From: Leuctra nigra
Lineage: Eukaryota > Arthropoda > Insecta > Plecoptera > Leuctridae
Length of the DNA: 64,000 nucleotides
Assembly (NCBI GenBank): GCA_934045905.1
Contig: OW203767.1
Span: 28,704,520-28,768,519, forward strand
Direction: 5' to 3'
In this document: positions 12,241 through 24,780 of the stretch, one piece after another
Numbering within the stretch: the stretch's first letter is position 1
Layout of the letters: each line of letters starts with the position of its first letter
Translations under genes and position numbers: made by a program
Notes under the pieces: generated by a model
Told to the model about the DNA's origin: nothing
Databases searched by the model: none
Seen by the model: the letters and a program-made list of their open reading frames with translations, nothing else

Positions 12241-15200
12241 GGCCGGGAGGTGAATTCTGGCAAGGCTTGCTACTGATATGTCACGTCCGCCTCCTTCCCA
12301 CCGGCCATTCATACCCATCCATCATCATCACATCACTCATCCGTCGCCATTAGCCTAGTTGTAGAACAGTGCGACGTCAAGCACCACTAAACCGAACAAT
12401 AAAACCGCAACCATTTGCTCCTCATGTGGCAAATGACTGCTAATGGTAATTACTGCAATGAAGCATGGGAGGAGAGAAGTCAAGGAGCCCACACATATCA
12501 CAAGGTGTCAGGTGTGGGATGGAAAACCAAACCAGACATCTAATTATTCCGATCAGAGATGAGGGAACATAAAAAATGTCAGTCAATAAAACTAAAACGA
12601 CAGTTAATAATAATTATAATAATATCGGTCGGTATATCTTTCACATATTTATAGCTTGAAGCCGTAAAATGTATTTTATGAATTTCTAATTAGTTGTATA
12701 ATTTATCTGCCAAGGGTTCTCCATAGAGTCTGTCAAAGGACGGACAACTGAAGATGTCTGATGGCTGGTATTTCAAAATAGAATATTATTATTGTTCGTT
12801 ACTTGGAATTAGAAATAGTTTCGAGTGATTGACAGCCGTGCAGCTTACCTCAGGAAGGTATCCGAATGTGGCTCGCTGGTCGCACACTGGAACGAAATAA
12901 CTTAGTTTTAGACGCAATATCAAGGTATGTTTAGTAAATCATGCGGTAATTATTACTTAAAACTGATAATACGTAAAATCCAAAAAAATGCTTTTTATGA
13001 TACCTATTTAAAGTAAAATGCTTATAGTCAATGGACAATTTATTTAATTTTGAATATTATTAAGTATGAAAATATGATAAAATAAAAAAACTACTGGTTA
13101 ATTAATTTTATTTTATTTAATTTAATTTCATTTAGTACTATAAAAAAGTAATGATATTGATTTAATTAAATTAAATTTTTTGGTTTATAAATTTCACAAA
13201 TTATGCCATATTATTTTCATTACCAACCTTTACTTTGATCTAAATTAGATAAATTTACATAAAATCTCCGACTTGGCCAATAAAATTAGACTAAAATGTT
13301 TCAGAGAAGCACAAGAGTCAACAAATTAATTAATCCAAATGGTTTCTAATACCCTGGTACATAACGTGAGAATTGCTATTTGATTTTTATATTTTTATTA
13401 TTAACCATAGATCTCGGTTACAACCGAGAGTTTTCCCGATGAGTTTCCAAGTACGAGCCGCCATGTATCTTCCAACGAAGACCACGGGGTAAAAAATTGA
13501 CGTCCGAAGCGGAATAATAGTTGAAGGCGTTTCTCTTCAAGTGGTTTTGATTTGATTGGTGGTCTGTTAAACTCGTTCTACTCCGCAACACGTCGACAGG
13601 TTCACGTTCATTGGTTACATCGAACGTTCTTTTTTTTATCAAAATAAAAACGTTACGTATATCTATGTTCAGCTGACCGATCTGAGAAGGATATGACAAT
13701 AGAAAAGAAAGAGAGAACAAAAAGAGACGAAAGTTAATTTCTGATTATATTTTTTTTCATGTTCCATCAAGCACATGTTAGATAAAAAATCTTTGACAGA
13801 ATCATTAAATCGAAGTTTGAGATCGTGCCAAATGGCGTTGCATCTGCCCAGGTATGATATCTGGTTTCTTCGTGCTCGTGGATCAAAACAATTTCTCGCC
13901 TGTCAATTTAGTTCGATCTTCAACAACCCGTAACAAATTGCAAAAGTATCGAAACTAATCACAATTTAACAGACAATGCGGTGGTTCAACTTCTTTGTTA
14001 CTTTTTGCTCAACACCTGCGGTTGAAAAGTCAGTTTAGTTTATACAAAATGTCGAGGTGTTAGAATGTTTAGATAGAACATTTTCAAAAATAAGCGTATT
14101 TTTATGAATATTTAAAGTGGAGCAGTCGCTCTACCCAGCCAAGTCGTACTGTACACTCACACTCACTCAAGATAGATTTTAAACTAAAAATATTTGATCC
14201 ACATTTTTTTGGTAATTTTTTGGTTATTTGTTTCTATTTATTATAGTCATTTTTTTGGTGCGATTCTCACAACGTACCTATAGGTAGTAATAAAATCTTG
14301 AAGTTGTCGGAACGTTTAGGTAGTAATAATTCAGGGTCAACTTCTTTGGCCCCATAATAACAGTGTTTACTAATTTGAGAAGAGAAAATGTCCAATGATT
14401 CCAAAGTCTTGCGAAAATAACGGAGGAGGGTGGGACATCGTCCCAACCAGACCCCCTTATTCCTGTTTGATTCGATTGTATTGGAATCTAGCATCCCCGA
14501 ATAAAGAAAATCTGAGTTTAAATACAAATTAATTTGTCGTAATTATCAACAAATAGCCAATTCTTAGCTATTTATTTAGATCTATTAAACATAATAACTT
14601 AACAGAAGAAATCTTCTCGTCAGTTTTGTCAAAATCGAGATATTTCATCCCAACATTTTTATATAATTTCTGAGTGAAATCCCAGCGAAGTGTTCAGAGC
14701 GGGCGGCGTTTTCTCTGACACTTCGAGTGATGTTTTTGAAACATCTGTTCTGATTTCCAGCGATTCGTTGCGTCTTGTCGGGGCGAGATTGACTCGGAGA
14801 TGTCAGAAGTGGTCCAGGAAGATGGCTCATGAAAATCACATGAGATCAACCCCTGATATGGAGAAAAACATCCGATATGCACATCTAGCGTCGCAAATAG
14901 TTCAATCGGAACATTTTCAGACACAATTTTTGTATTACCTATCCTACTTACGGTTTACCCTTCTTACCTCTATGCTTATAGTTTTACTTGTGGTGAGAAG
15001 CAGGGACCCGAACCGGAACCGGAACCGTTATAGTTTTTCCCCAAGAACCGGAACCGGAACCGAATCTTTATAATCAATTATGGGTACTTATATGTACTTA
15101 AATGATTTTTCATTTTCATTTTTTTCATAAAAAAAACATACAATTTAATTTGTTAACACCTATAGATATAATTATTCACATAGGTTGAGAGGTGTTGGAG

Positions 15201-16304
15201 ACGTGTGTTTTCTACCAAGGTACAACAAGTGGATGGACAATACATTTTGAAACAATGAAATACAACAAATTCAGATAATAATACCTGTTTTCACGACCTC
15301 ATCGCAGTATCACAAATTAATTGTATTCTTACAAGAATACAAAAAGATTTCAAGTTTTAAAGAACCAATGGTTGAGTTGGTTCGAATATTTGTTAAAAAA
15401 TCTTCTCTTTAAATCACATTGTAACATATTCATCAGTTTCTATGTCAGTTTCATTTTTAACAATTTTGATTTGCTACAGCCAGTCAAAACCGATGGCCAT
15501 TTTCCCCGAAAAATATCTTTCAGTCGTCTAAATCGTAACATTTCAAAAAAATATATATTAAAATATTCTTCTCAAACGTAAAAAAAAAAATGTGTGGGCT
15601 TGTTCTGTTTGGTTGACAAGCGCACCCATCTCAATGTCAGTATATCGCTGTCATTCAGATTGCCGGCAACAATACCGCAAGACTTGACCAGCTAAACAGC
15701 TTCCATTGTGCCGCTCCGATGGCGCAATAGGGGGCCCCAACGTCGAACTCACACGGCCACTAGAAATGAGATCGGATCTTCAAGACTATTACAACTGTGA
15801 TTAGTTTGTGTGTTGCAGTTTTCATCATGACAGACTTTATCTAGATGTTTATGTTCGTATTCTACTTGATGGTGAGAGGAGATTTGACCGGTGAAATACT
15901 TGATCGCTGACGTCAATAAAGGTCAAATACCTTTTTTGGGTTCCACTTAAAAAAGTAGGGTTTTATGAAAAAAATGTAAACAAAAACATGTACATCCAAG
16001 GTTTACAAAAATTACGAGATTCGCCTCTCTTTCTAATGATAGAAACGCATAGATATTGCGTCCATGGATGTACAAGAAACAGAAGAAAGTGTCTTTTGGC
16101 ATAGAAAAACAGTAGGTATAGTCAGAAGTAGTTTTATCAAACGATCAATGATGAAAATAAATATGCCTAATAATGTTGATAATATCGATGCGTTATTAAC
16201 AATTAAAAATTATTATAATACCCCTATTTAAGGAATGATTATGATGATGACAACAAGATGATGAATGGTTAGGATTGAGAGTGGGAAGAACGCAGTCGTG
16301 TCTC
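12241..16304. other. noncoding with a GAACCG microsatellite
   Basis: No gene recognised. A (GAACCG)n hexamer repeat lies at 15006-15064, interrupted once; it creates part of a 127-codon open frame (14690-15073) that has no other sign of coding. The 13.0-13.2 kb stretch is very AT-rich. Confidence 0.5.
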
Positions 16305-16432
16305 ATTAGTAGGAACCTTCCCAGTATTTGTCTCTAAACTGAACAGATTGTTGGTCGCGGGAATCTAACCCCGTCCTTCGGAGTACAAGTTCAGTGGTTT
16401 ATCCCCTAAACAAACTTGCCCATCGCATTTTC
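16305..16432 (-). mobile_element. tRNA-derived SINE, second copy
   Basis: On the minus strand a decayed A-box-like segment (16402-16417) is followed by the B-box-like GGGGTTAGATTCCCG (16359-16373) and then by GACAAATACTGGGAAGGTTC, matching the tail of the copy at 2.5 kb. The B box has a T in place of the usual C of GGTTC, so the promoter is probably weak or dead. Confidence 0.5.
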
Positions 16433-18880
16433 AGCAGAGATAGAATGCTTCGTATCAAGCATAAACGACGCCAACATCATCTATCTACCTTTCATTATGT
16501 AATATTGATTTTTTTTGGTTACCCAAAAATCGCTGAGAGCAACTAAAACCATGTGACATCGAGTTCTCGACATTTTGAACATTCACAATACAGACAATAC
16601 ATTCGTGTCCTACTCAGAATTACATAATTTCGTCACAAAGGCTACTTTCATACCTTTGTAATATTCATTAAAATATAGCCGAAAGATCAAAAAGAAAATA
16701 GTAATTTCTAAAACAAAAATTAGGTACATTATTCTCGAGGCATAAACATACATTAGCTCAATAAAACTCCTGTTCTGTTAGTGGAACGTGTAAAAAAATA
16801 TCCCACCGCCGATACCTTTTTGATATCATAAAAGTGATCCCACATATGCGGGGTATTAACACACTCGGTTCAAGCAGTCCTCATGTGAAGTTAATTAAAA
16901 GGCGCACTAGGCTTACAGATAGAGTCTAATACCTTCCATGACTGAAATACACTGGTTTATTAGGGGTTGAAGGGGGAGGGGGACGTGTGTGAGTGCGTGG
17001 ATGTTATGAAAAAATCGTTTCATTAACTTAGGTGTCAAAATTTAAAAAAATATAATGGAATGAAAATACTGGGTGGAGTTGTTTAGATCGAGTCTGATTT
17101 CGATGCGCTTGCAATTTCATTGGTTCCTTATAGGTATATACAAAAGGCTTTATTTATATTAATACCGGTCTAAATGGGCCTCTAAAGTAAAGTCTTTTCA
17201 ATTATCCCTTCACCAAATTCTTAGATTTATTTTTAATTTATAACACTAAGACAACAAGAACTGGAAAATCAACTAATTTTCAATTCCAAAAATTTTATAA
17301 AATTATTGATGTCTCAATTTAAAAGTGAAGTTTGGCTTATGAAAGGTCCAAATATAAGCAAAAGTAATCGAAAATGAGAGATTTCAGTAAAAGAGTCCTG
17401 TTACCAATAATGGTCGTAACATCGGACTCGCAAATAAATTCGGGTTATCATTTTTCAAATGTATAATTTTCTGATTTCTTATATTAGATAATAAAATCAT
17501 ATAGGGGCAATATTTACGACTATAGGATGCTGTTAATAACGTACCTCATATGTAGAATGTTTGAATATGTATGTAAAAATGCATTACCATTACCTCACCA
17601 AGGAATAAAACATTTCTAATGGTTTTTACGCGTTGCAAGACCCGACTTCGACCCCCGCCTATAACGTATATCACACGTACTATACGTGAATAATGCAAAA
17701 GTTCTAAATTAATAGCCTGTTATTATAGGTACATATGAAAAAAAAAATACTCTAATGCTTTCTCTCTCGATCTCATATTCGAGAACCAAATTTCCTCTGC
17801 GCTGGAGTTGGATTTAAAAAAATGCTCGTGTGGTCGCGCTTATAATCCCAAACTCAATCACAATTTGGTGGCGATCTCATCAAAGGTTGTCATCGTTACT
17901 GGTAACAGCCTCCCCCTCCCCCCCCCCCGCCCCCCCGAACACATGCATTACAAGCTGGGTGATGTAACAACACTCATTCATCTTGTAGTGAGCGTTTCAA
18001 TACAGGACAGTAATTGTCGTGCGTGTGGGGGGGGGGGGGGGGAGGGGGAGGGCAGTGTGCAAGACTAGAGTGTAGTGCTGTTGGCTAAGTATTGACGGTT
18101 TCATAAATAATTGTATTTGTATAATATAGAAAAGTTGAAAAAAGCGCAATGATTGATGAAAGTCAAAACTATTTTAAAAGTTACATACCACAGTCTACCA
18201 ATCTTTGCCACCAAATTGTATGCTGAAATTTGAGCTTTATGTCAATCTTAAATACCCACATTTCCATGTGGACATATTGAGTCAAAGCTTTGATCTGTTT
18301 AAATTTCATGCACAAATTTCGTGGCTTTCTTCATTCGCAAAATCACAGCCTCTTTCCCATCCTCCTTACAAATTCTTCATAATCATCTCTCTAAGTAAGT
18401 TATAGTCAATATTTTTAAGGATCATGGACGAATACACCAATTCAGCAGTTATTTGGGAGGCTAGTTGATTTCCAAAACGTTTTACCAAGCAGTTATTTTT
18501 CAGACAATTCATTCTTGTACCTAAACAGAGAGGAGTGCATGAAGAAGGTGGTGAGATATTTAGACGTAGCGGGGCTATACGTTGAAATGTATTTCATTTA
18601 TAATAAATAAAAATATATAAAAAAAAACTAAACTGAATATTGTGACGTTTTTTTAATAACCAGGGCAACACAATGAAATAATTAAATCAAAATTCTGATT
18701 CATTTAAAATTCAAATTCTGATTTCATCAATCAAAGCAGCTTAGGCAGCTCGATTGTCAGTAATTGTCAGCAAACGGTCAATAATTGTATACTTTTTCAC
18801 ATTCTTTTATCAAGAATCTTGAAACCCGCTACAAATCCTTCTTGAATCAGCAGTGATGACGCAACAATGACATGCCATCG
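16433..18880. other. noncoding, no gene recognised
   Basis: AT-rich DNA. C-rich (17912-17936) and G-rich (18027-18042) runs face each other 90 bases apart. Confidence 0.5.
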
Positions 18881-18886
18881 AAGCTG

Positions 18887-18935
18887 TATAAAAGTGACGC
18901 AATGAAATCAATCCTCATCACAGCCACCTGTAAGT
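18887..18935 (+). promoter_or_regulatory. candidate TATA-type core promoter
   Basis: TATAAAA at 18887-18893 is followed, with A exactly 30 bases after the first T, by CTCATC (A at 18917), close to the arthropod initiator TCAKTY. A consensus splice donor GTAAGT begins at 18930. The next ~150 bases are poor in T-runs and rich in CAA/AGC words, as insect 5' leaders often are. The spacing is what a pol II core promoter shows, but TATA words are frequent in AT-rich DNA, and no downstream coding exon could be tied to it. Confidence 0.25.
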
Positions 18936-19400
18936 GTCGTGTTGAACTAGGAACTGTATCACCCACAGCCTTCTGACAGCAAACAAAAGCAACAAGAACC
19001 TGATCGGGATCCGTTTCTTCTCGGCAACAAATACTCTTGAAACCTGAACACTGAGTACAACTGACGATCGATTACTACTGGAAAATGATAGGTTTAGACG
19101 CCAGCCAAGTAGAAAACAACAGAATCAATTTCAATTGAAATGTTTGCACAATTGATCTTTACTTTGTTGTGAAAACGACACCTGTAGTGCGATTGAGTAA
19201 CTTTGAAGGGAACATTGTAATCTCTTGATTCATTTCTGCATTTGAGAAAGGTTATACCGAGTAACAATCCATGCAATAATAAGATTTTTTTCTTGCTACC
19301 TCATCCATGTCGAAAATGTTAGGAAAAGATTAAGTGTCTGGAATTATAATGATTTCTTACTAAATGTTCTACTTTTGCTATTTCAGGGTTTAGGTGATTT

Positions 19401-19892
19401 AAATTTCCAATAAGTAATGGTTCTAACGAAAATGATGAAATCAAATTATGTACGAAATGGTTTTGCTCAAACTTTTAATGTAGAGCATTTGGAGAAAAAT
19501 ATTTTGAAAATAAAAACCTGTACAATTCAATTCAGTTTTGTAATTATTTTACTCTCAAATAAAAAATATGGTACATTTCTAAAATTACAAAAATTTGAGA
19601 ACCGCTTGAACACTTTTTGTGCAAATTATCTATCAATTCATATTAGGGGTTCTCAATTTTTTTGCAACTTCAGATCATTGCAACTTATATCATTCCAAAT
19701 AATAAATAAAAAAATATTTTATCATATTTTTTATTTGAGAATAAAATAATTACAAAACTGTATTGAATTAGACGGGTTTTAATTTTCAAAATATTTTTCT
19801 CCAAATGCTCTACATTAAAAGTTTGAGCAAAACCATTTCGTACATAATTTGATTTCATCATTTTCGTTAGAACCATTACTTATTAGAAATTT
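19401..19892. mobile_element. fold-back element, ~170-bp arms
   Basis: The left arm (19401-19570) and right arm (19722-19892) are inverted copies with only scattered differences, separated by ~150 bp. The arms begin AAATTTCYAATAAGTAATGG. Near-identical 60-odd-codon frames starting MVLTKMMKSN on both strands are simply the two arms read outward-in, not genes. A direct repeat of TATATCATTCCAAATAA occurs in the loop (about 19686) and just beyond the right arm (about 19919). The arms are much longer than ordinary TIRs, so it fits a fold-back or long-TIR nonautonomous DNA transposon. Confidence 0.7.
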
Positions 19893-19929
19893 AAAAAATT
19901 TACACAAAAATGTACTCTTATATCATTCC

Positions 19930-21782
19930 AAATAAAAAATAAAAATAAAATACTGCCATGGGATAGCTAATAGTAAACATTTGCAATTACTGATCTCAAA
20001 CGGCCGAGGTCCGCAAGTGCAAGAACCTATATTCGCAACAGAGAGAGAGGTGTAAGAGAGAGCGCGAAGGAGAGAGAGAGAGGGATAGAGAGAGAGAAAC
20101 TTCCTCCAACAGTGGGTATAAACCTTATCAAAAGTTGGGTAGCGCATCAAGACTTGTGACGTCACGGTTGCATGGGTTTCGCTGATTTTCAATGACCCGG
20201 TGTGAAATTTATTCACACTATACTCGACTATAGGACTGTGTGACGGTACAGCCTATAATCAAGGGGTAGTTAAATTGGGCGAAATGTCAAAAGGGACGAA
20301 AATACCAAGGATTCCAAAGATCACTCAACTATAAAGATGCCCTTGTGCTTCGCTTAGTGCAGGCAACGTGTTAGAAGATGACCAAATAACTATTTTAAAA
20401 ACCGTGTTCTGCCCTACAAACATTAATTTTAGTTAAAGTTAGATTATTTTATGTTTTATTTATTTTATATCAACTTATTTTTCATATATAATATGTTAGT
20501 TTGCCTGGATATTATTTTTGGAATTTGGTGATCTCTGATTATTCAAACAAAAATGTGTAACACAAATTTAAACTCCAAAACGCAAAAACGCAAATTGTAG
20601 TTATGATTTTCTAGACGAGAGCATATTTCAAAAAAGTTCGAATCAAATTGCAAACTTATATCCCAACATATCTTATTTTCTTTCCTTATAATTAAACCTC
20701 TTCATGACACACAATAAGAACATAAATTTCAATTTGTCTGGCTTGGTTTTGTATGCAAGTGAAGGTTTGCATATGATAATAAATCAGCAAAGGGGCATTT
20801 TTCTTAACACATAACCACGAAACTTTCCAAAATGTGAATAAATTGGTGTAAATGCTCGTAAATAGCACGTAATATTTCCTGTAATCAGATCAATCTGCCA
20901 CAAGATGCAAATTTTGTCCACTCCTGCAATTAAGGACAAACGGATAAAGTTACTTTGTCGGACTGGTGGAGAGAAATGGCCGAGAAGGGCGGCGTACGGG
21001 TCAGGGGGGGGGGGTTGCTTGGAGAATATATATGGTTTTGTCTTGTTGCTGTGCTGACGATACGGTCGAAGAATTTTGAATATCCATTTGTCTTTACTCG
21101 GGCGCGAGGGGCCCTTCTAAAGAAGAAGAAAATGGGGTTAGGGTAAAGCCAAGTTTGACCTCAAAAACTTGCCTTCCTGGACATAGAATCCGGGACGGAG
21201 GCTGGAGAAAAGTGTCGATGTTTGAATGGGAATGAAAACTTCACTGCCCTCTAGATTTATCAACTCTTGGTCTTCTGTGTGGCCGTTACTTATACACTAG
21301 ATCGCACTTAGGCCTAACATTCATTGCATGCAGAACACAATGCTGAGATGGAAAGTTACAATACGAGATGAATCATCTTGGGCTCACTCGGCTCTTTGAG
21401 AAACTAGCGAATCGTATTTACTGAATGTAGAAATTACATAATTTTACAGTTCTACTTCCCCTTTCAAAATGTAAATGGGGTTTGATAATTTCAGGTTGAA
21501 TTGTGAGTCAAATGTACAAATCGAGCCTGCTATTTGGCTTCAAGTTCAAGGAATTATAGTAATATTTAGTATCGATTTTTGTTCTAAAGTGACTTGTAAC
21601 TTTGTAATGACAATGAAATGCACTACAAATTTCATTTGTAATTTTTTTTGTATATTTTTGTAAACAGTGGTAATAACATACAAGAAATCAGTTGCAGTTG
21701 AAACATTCCAATTATTTACAAATTGAATCAGTAATTTCAGTAATCGTTCTTATAACTATTATCAACAACCTATAATTCTATA
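19930..21782. other. noncoding with GA-rich microsatellite
   Basis: No gene recognised. (GA)n-rich purine tract at 20041-20098; G run at 21004-21013. GA tracts of this kind can bind GAGA-factor-type proteins in insects, but no functional claim is made here. Confidence 0.5.
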
Positions 21783-22028
21783 CTTCAAAGGTAGAAAGGC
21801 CGATGTCCATTTCAATGTTTCTTGCGGTAAGAGTGAAACCCAGTAATTCTGCCTTCATCTATCCATATCGGTATACAAGAGTCACCAGTCATTCTGTTAG
21901 AGAATATTTCAATATATTTGTAATTGTTGACTTCAGTCAAATTGCAGTTATGATAGAGCTTGATTACATGATTCCAAAAGTGTTAAACGTAAAATCTGAA
22001 AATGGACATCGGGCCATCTAGCTCTGAG
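21783..22028 (+). mobile_element. MITE family copy 1
   Basis: Starts CTTCAAAGGTAGAAAGGCCG and ends with the inverted counterpart around CGGGCCATCTAGCTCTGAG. Internally it has TTGTTGACTTCAGTCAAAT and ATTCCAAAAGTGTT, shared with the copies at 24.5 and 53.6 kb in the same orientation. About 245 bp, noncoding, with terminal inverted repeats. Confidence 0.6.
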
Positions 22029-22053
22029 CTACATTATTGTGACATAACTTGAC

Positions 22054-22713
22054 GCAATGACGCAAACATATTAAGTTGCGTTTGCTCCGATTTTGTGCTC
22101 AAATATTGTATTTTAATGTTGGGTATTGATCATATTAGGAGCCCTAAATGATGACATTTGTCAATAATTTGAATGATTCCAAATTTATGACGATATTACG
22201 AACAATAATCCCAGCAACTAATCCTTTTTAAAACACACGTTCGCATGTAACTGCGCAATCGCATCACCCTAATCACCCCTTCATCATCCGCATCCAATAA
22301 TCACCCCGACGATCGCATCTGCAGCCCATGCACGGCAATTCATCACGCGACGCCTCGGCGACCTCTCATACGTCACACTGGCGTCCCGACGTCCAGATAT
22401 AGTGTAGCAATTGAATGGCGATTGGTTTCAACAATTCAATCATTGATTCGGTGACATAATCCCGCCTGGTGGTCGCAAGGGGTTGATGAATCACGGCGAT
22501 GTTATGACGGCTTTCCGGGATGATTCAGTGACGCTGTTCCATTGACAGTCGATCAGAGTTATGTGACGTCAGCTGTCGAACATCAGTCTTTAATGTAACG
22601 ACTTCCTGGCGAACTTTTAGTTTGTGTTTAACGTCGCACTGTTCTGCAACTGAATGATGAGTGATTATGAAGCAATGACGCAAAAACATATTTTTTTTGC
22701 TCCGATTTTGTGC
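22054..22713 (+). repeat. direct repeat pair of ~45 bp
   Basis: GCAATGACGCAAACATATT...TTTGCTCCGATTTTGTGC at 22054-22098 recurs with small changes at 22672-22713. The ~570 bp between them is unique-looking. The pair could be a duplicated insertion edge or two fragments of one unknown repeat. Confidence 0.45.
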
Positions 22714-22749
22714 ACCCTGACGAAATGCCGAGGTTTGAACGGTGGGAAG

Positions 22750-22795
22750 GAGGCGGTCATGAAGTATAGTACGGAATCTTCCCATCAAGTGGATA
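22750..22795 (-). mobile_element. SINE tail fragment
   Basis: GAGGCGGTCAT...GGAATCTTCCC matches the 3' tail region of the tRNA-derived SINE at 2505-2535 (GAGGCGGTCATT...GGAACCTTCCC). No tRNA-like head is present. Confidence 0.4.
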
Positions 22796-22834
22796 GTTTT
22801 AAGCACTTTGTATCTATTTCCGTATTATTGTAAC

Positions 22835-22885
22835 TAGGAAAACGCTTCTAATAACGCGTTTATAAGCGAGCTTTGTCATGAATGC
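22835..22885 (+). repeat. fragment of the ~300-bp interspersed repeat
   Basis: ACTAGGAAAACGC...TAACGCGTTTATAAGCGAGC resembles the CTAGGAAAACGC...AACGCGTTGATGAGCGAGC end of the repeat copies at 29.0 and 50.7 kb. Too short and diverged for a firm call. Confidence 0.35.
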
Positions 22886-22901
22886 AATAATATAATTCCC
22901 T

Positions 22902-23060
22902 GTCTCAGAAGAAGAAGGGCCGAAGTCCATTTTTTCGATTGTGCTTTGCACACTTTTGGAATTATGTAATCAAGATCTCAATTTCCATTTAACTGATGGC
23001 AACATATTGAAGTATTTTCGTACACAATGACACAATGTGCATATTTTGTTCCTTCATTAT
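22902..23060 (-). mobile_element. MITE family copy 2, one end missing
   Basis: Begins CAGAAGAAGAAGGGCCGAAG then TCCATTT...TCGATT and GCACACTTTTGGAATTATGTAAT, and later ATATTGAAGTATT, as in the copy at 52.98 kb. The far terminal repeat is not found, so the copy is truncated or too decayed. Confidence 0.5.
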
Positions 23061-23191
23061 TGGACAAATATTTTGAAATTATGATAGGATTTCTCCAGAA
23101 AAGTCAAATTTAGTCGTGCCGATTTTTATTTTTCAAGTATAGTCTTGGCTGGTTTTTATTCAGGAATTCACGAGAAGGACTTCTCGATAAA

Positions 23192-23232
23192 GGCACCTCC
23201 ACCGCTCCACCATGAAACCCGGCACCTCCACC
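23192..23232 (+). repeat. two copies of the dispersed GGCACCTCCACC motif
   Basis: GGCACCTCCACC occurs at 23192-23203 and again at 23221-23232, the second preceded by GAAACCC exactly as at 63967-63984. A third partial CTCCACC sits between them. Confidence 0.7.
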
Positions 23233-23239
23233 TGATCAG

Positions 23240-24545
23240 CTGAAAATGTCAGCACACAGAGACAATGCTGACACGTCACCCAACCATCTGCTCGATCAGC
23301 ATCCATCCATCTGTACCAATCCCATGCATCCTCCCCCACCCCCCACCCCCGTCACATAACTCATCGGCCGATGTCGGACACATAAATCCCGACATTCCAC
23401 CCCCAACCGCCACCCCCTCGGCGCGTCTTATATTGACGGGGGTACAATTATTATAATGTTAATTAATTACAGCAATTACGCCCCTGTTCGGGGTGTAATT
23501 GTCCAATTACGATTATCAAATTCAATAATTGGGATATCCTGACGGCGGAGACTCGAAGCTCGCTGGGAAATTTATCGCTTGTTCATTAACATTTAACACT
23601 ATGTCAATTATGCAGATATATTGTACTACCTATAGGTTGTAATGTATTTCATATAATTTAATTATGTCACTGGATCGATTAACGCCCAATAGCAAATATT
23701 CACAGAGATTCTGTTAGATTAAAGGATTTGTTAGATACCACTCAAGTGCGTTTTGTTGAAGAAATGTTGTTGGCATGACAATTGTTATAACGGCGTTGAG
23801 TTAAGATTAAAAAAGGTTGATAAATGATAACTATTGGTGAGGTCTCACTTCTCAGCCAAGTTGTTATAATACACAGAAGTTTAAAAAAACTAGTTACTAG
23901 TTAAAAAATAAACTTGGTCTTTGTTTTTGTTTTTGGATCATTTTGCGTAGATATTTCAATTGTTGATGTCTGACCAATAAATCAGAGAAGTACCTACGTA
24001 CTGTTGCCTAACTCACGATATTATGTCAGCTTATTAATTTATAATTAATTCGGTATCAAATGTTGATATCACTTCTTTTCTGTGTTGAGAGGAGGATGGT
24101 GAGCGAGTGATTTTATAGAGCTAACAAATAACTTGATGTTATTGGAGGGCTCTTTTATTCGAATGTTGCAGTAAATAAGGTACTTATTTCATTTTTTTCA
24201 CTAGTTCTAATACATTTAAAATATATCTATAGTTAAAACTGCAAACCAAATGTGATGACGATTAAGTATAGGAAATGAGTAGAACCCTTAGTACAAGTTT
24301 ATGTTCTTCTAAATCATATTAAACCATGATCAGTGTAGCCTGTCTTATATAACTCTATTTACGAGAATTATACAAATATTAATTTTGAATGAACATTTAT
24401 AATAATTTTCAACATAAGATGCACGTTGCTTATTATATTTTTAAATTGATCAAAATAATCAATCATTCATTTAGAATAAATGTTGATGATTTTATAAATT
24501 AAAACCAACCTCAAGATCATAATTTTATTGGGAAAAACACTTATC
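23240..24545. other. noncoding, no gene recognised
   Basis: C-rich then AT-rich DNA. A 63-codon frame at 23265-23456 is proline- and serine-rich only because of the C-rich tract. Confidence 0.5.
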
Positions 24546-24780
24546 TGTACCTCGAAGGTAGAAGAGCAAGTCCCAATATTTCTTGAGAGCTCATAAACCA
24601 GTATTAAATGACTTCATGCAATCATATTTGTAATGGTGGCATGAGTCGTAGAATAATACAATTACAACTGTATTTGTTGACATCAGTCGAATGACATTTG
24701 AGAATGTTTACATCATTCCAAAAGTGTGCAATGCAAACTCGAGAAAATGGATTCCCACCGTTCTCCCTCTGATGCACAGA
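24546..24780 (+). mobile_element. MITE family copy 3
   Basis: Starts CTGTACCTCGAAGGTAGAAG and ends around GAAAATGGATTCCCACCGTTC, then CCTCTGATG, the inverted counterpart. Internal words TTGTTGACATCAGTCGAAT and TCATTCCAAAAGTGTGCAAT place it with copies 1 and 6. Confidence 0.65.

Noticed and set aside
13418..13720. 100-codon minus-strand frame
   Set aside because: No motif, signal peptide with support, or splice structure; consistent with chance.
14120..14165. CTACCCAGCCAAGTCGTACTGTAC resembling strings at 23.86 and 29.90 kb as a repeat family
   Set aside because: Similarity is limited to about 15-20 bases around CCAGCC/TCAGCC and could not be extended with confidence.
14690..15073. 127-codon frame with an apparent hydrophobic segment
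   Set aside because: The C-terminal third is the GAACCG microsatellite. A frame of this length is not rare in 64 kb, and no domain or splice context supports it.
15600..15780. GC-richer block with GATGGCGCAATAGGGG as a SINE
   Set aside because: No clear A/B box pair and no second copy recognised in the window.
19417..19876. Two near-identical MVLTKMMKSN peptides
   Set aside because: Arms of the 19.4-kb fold-back element read on opposite strands.
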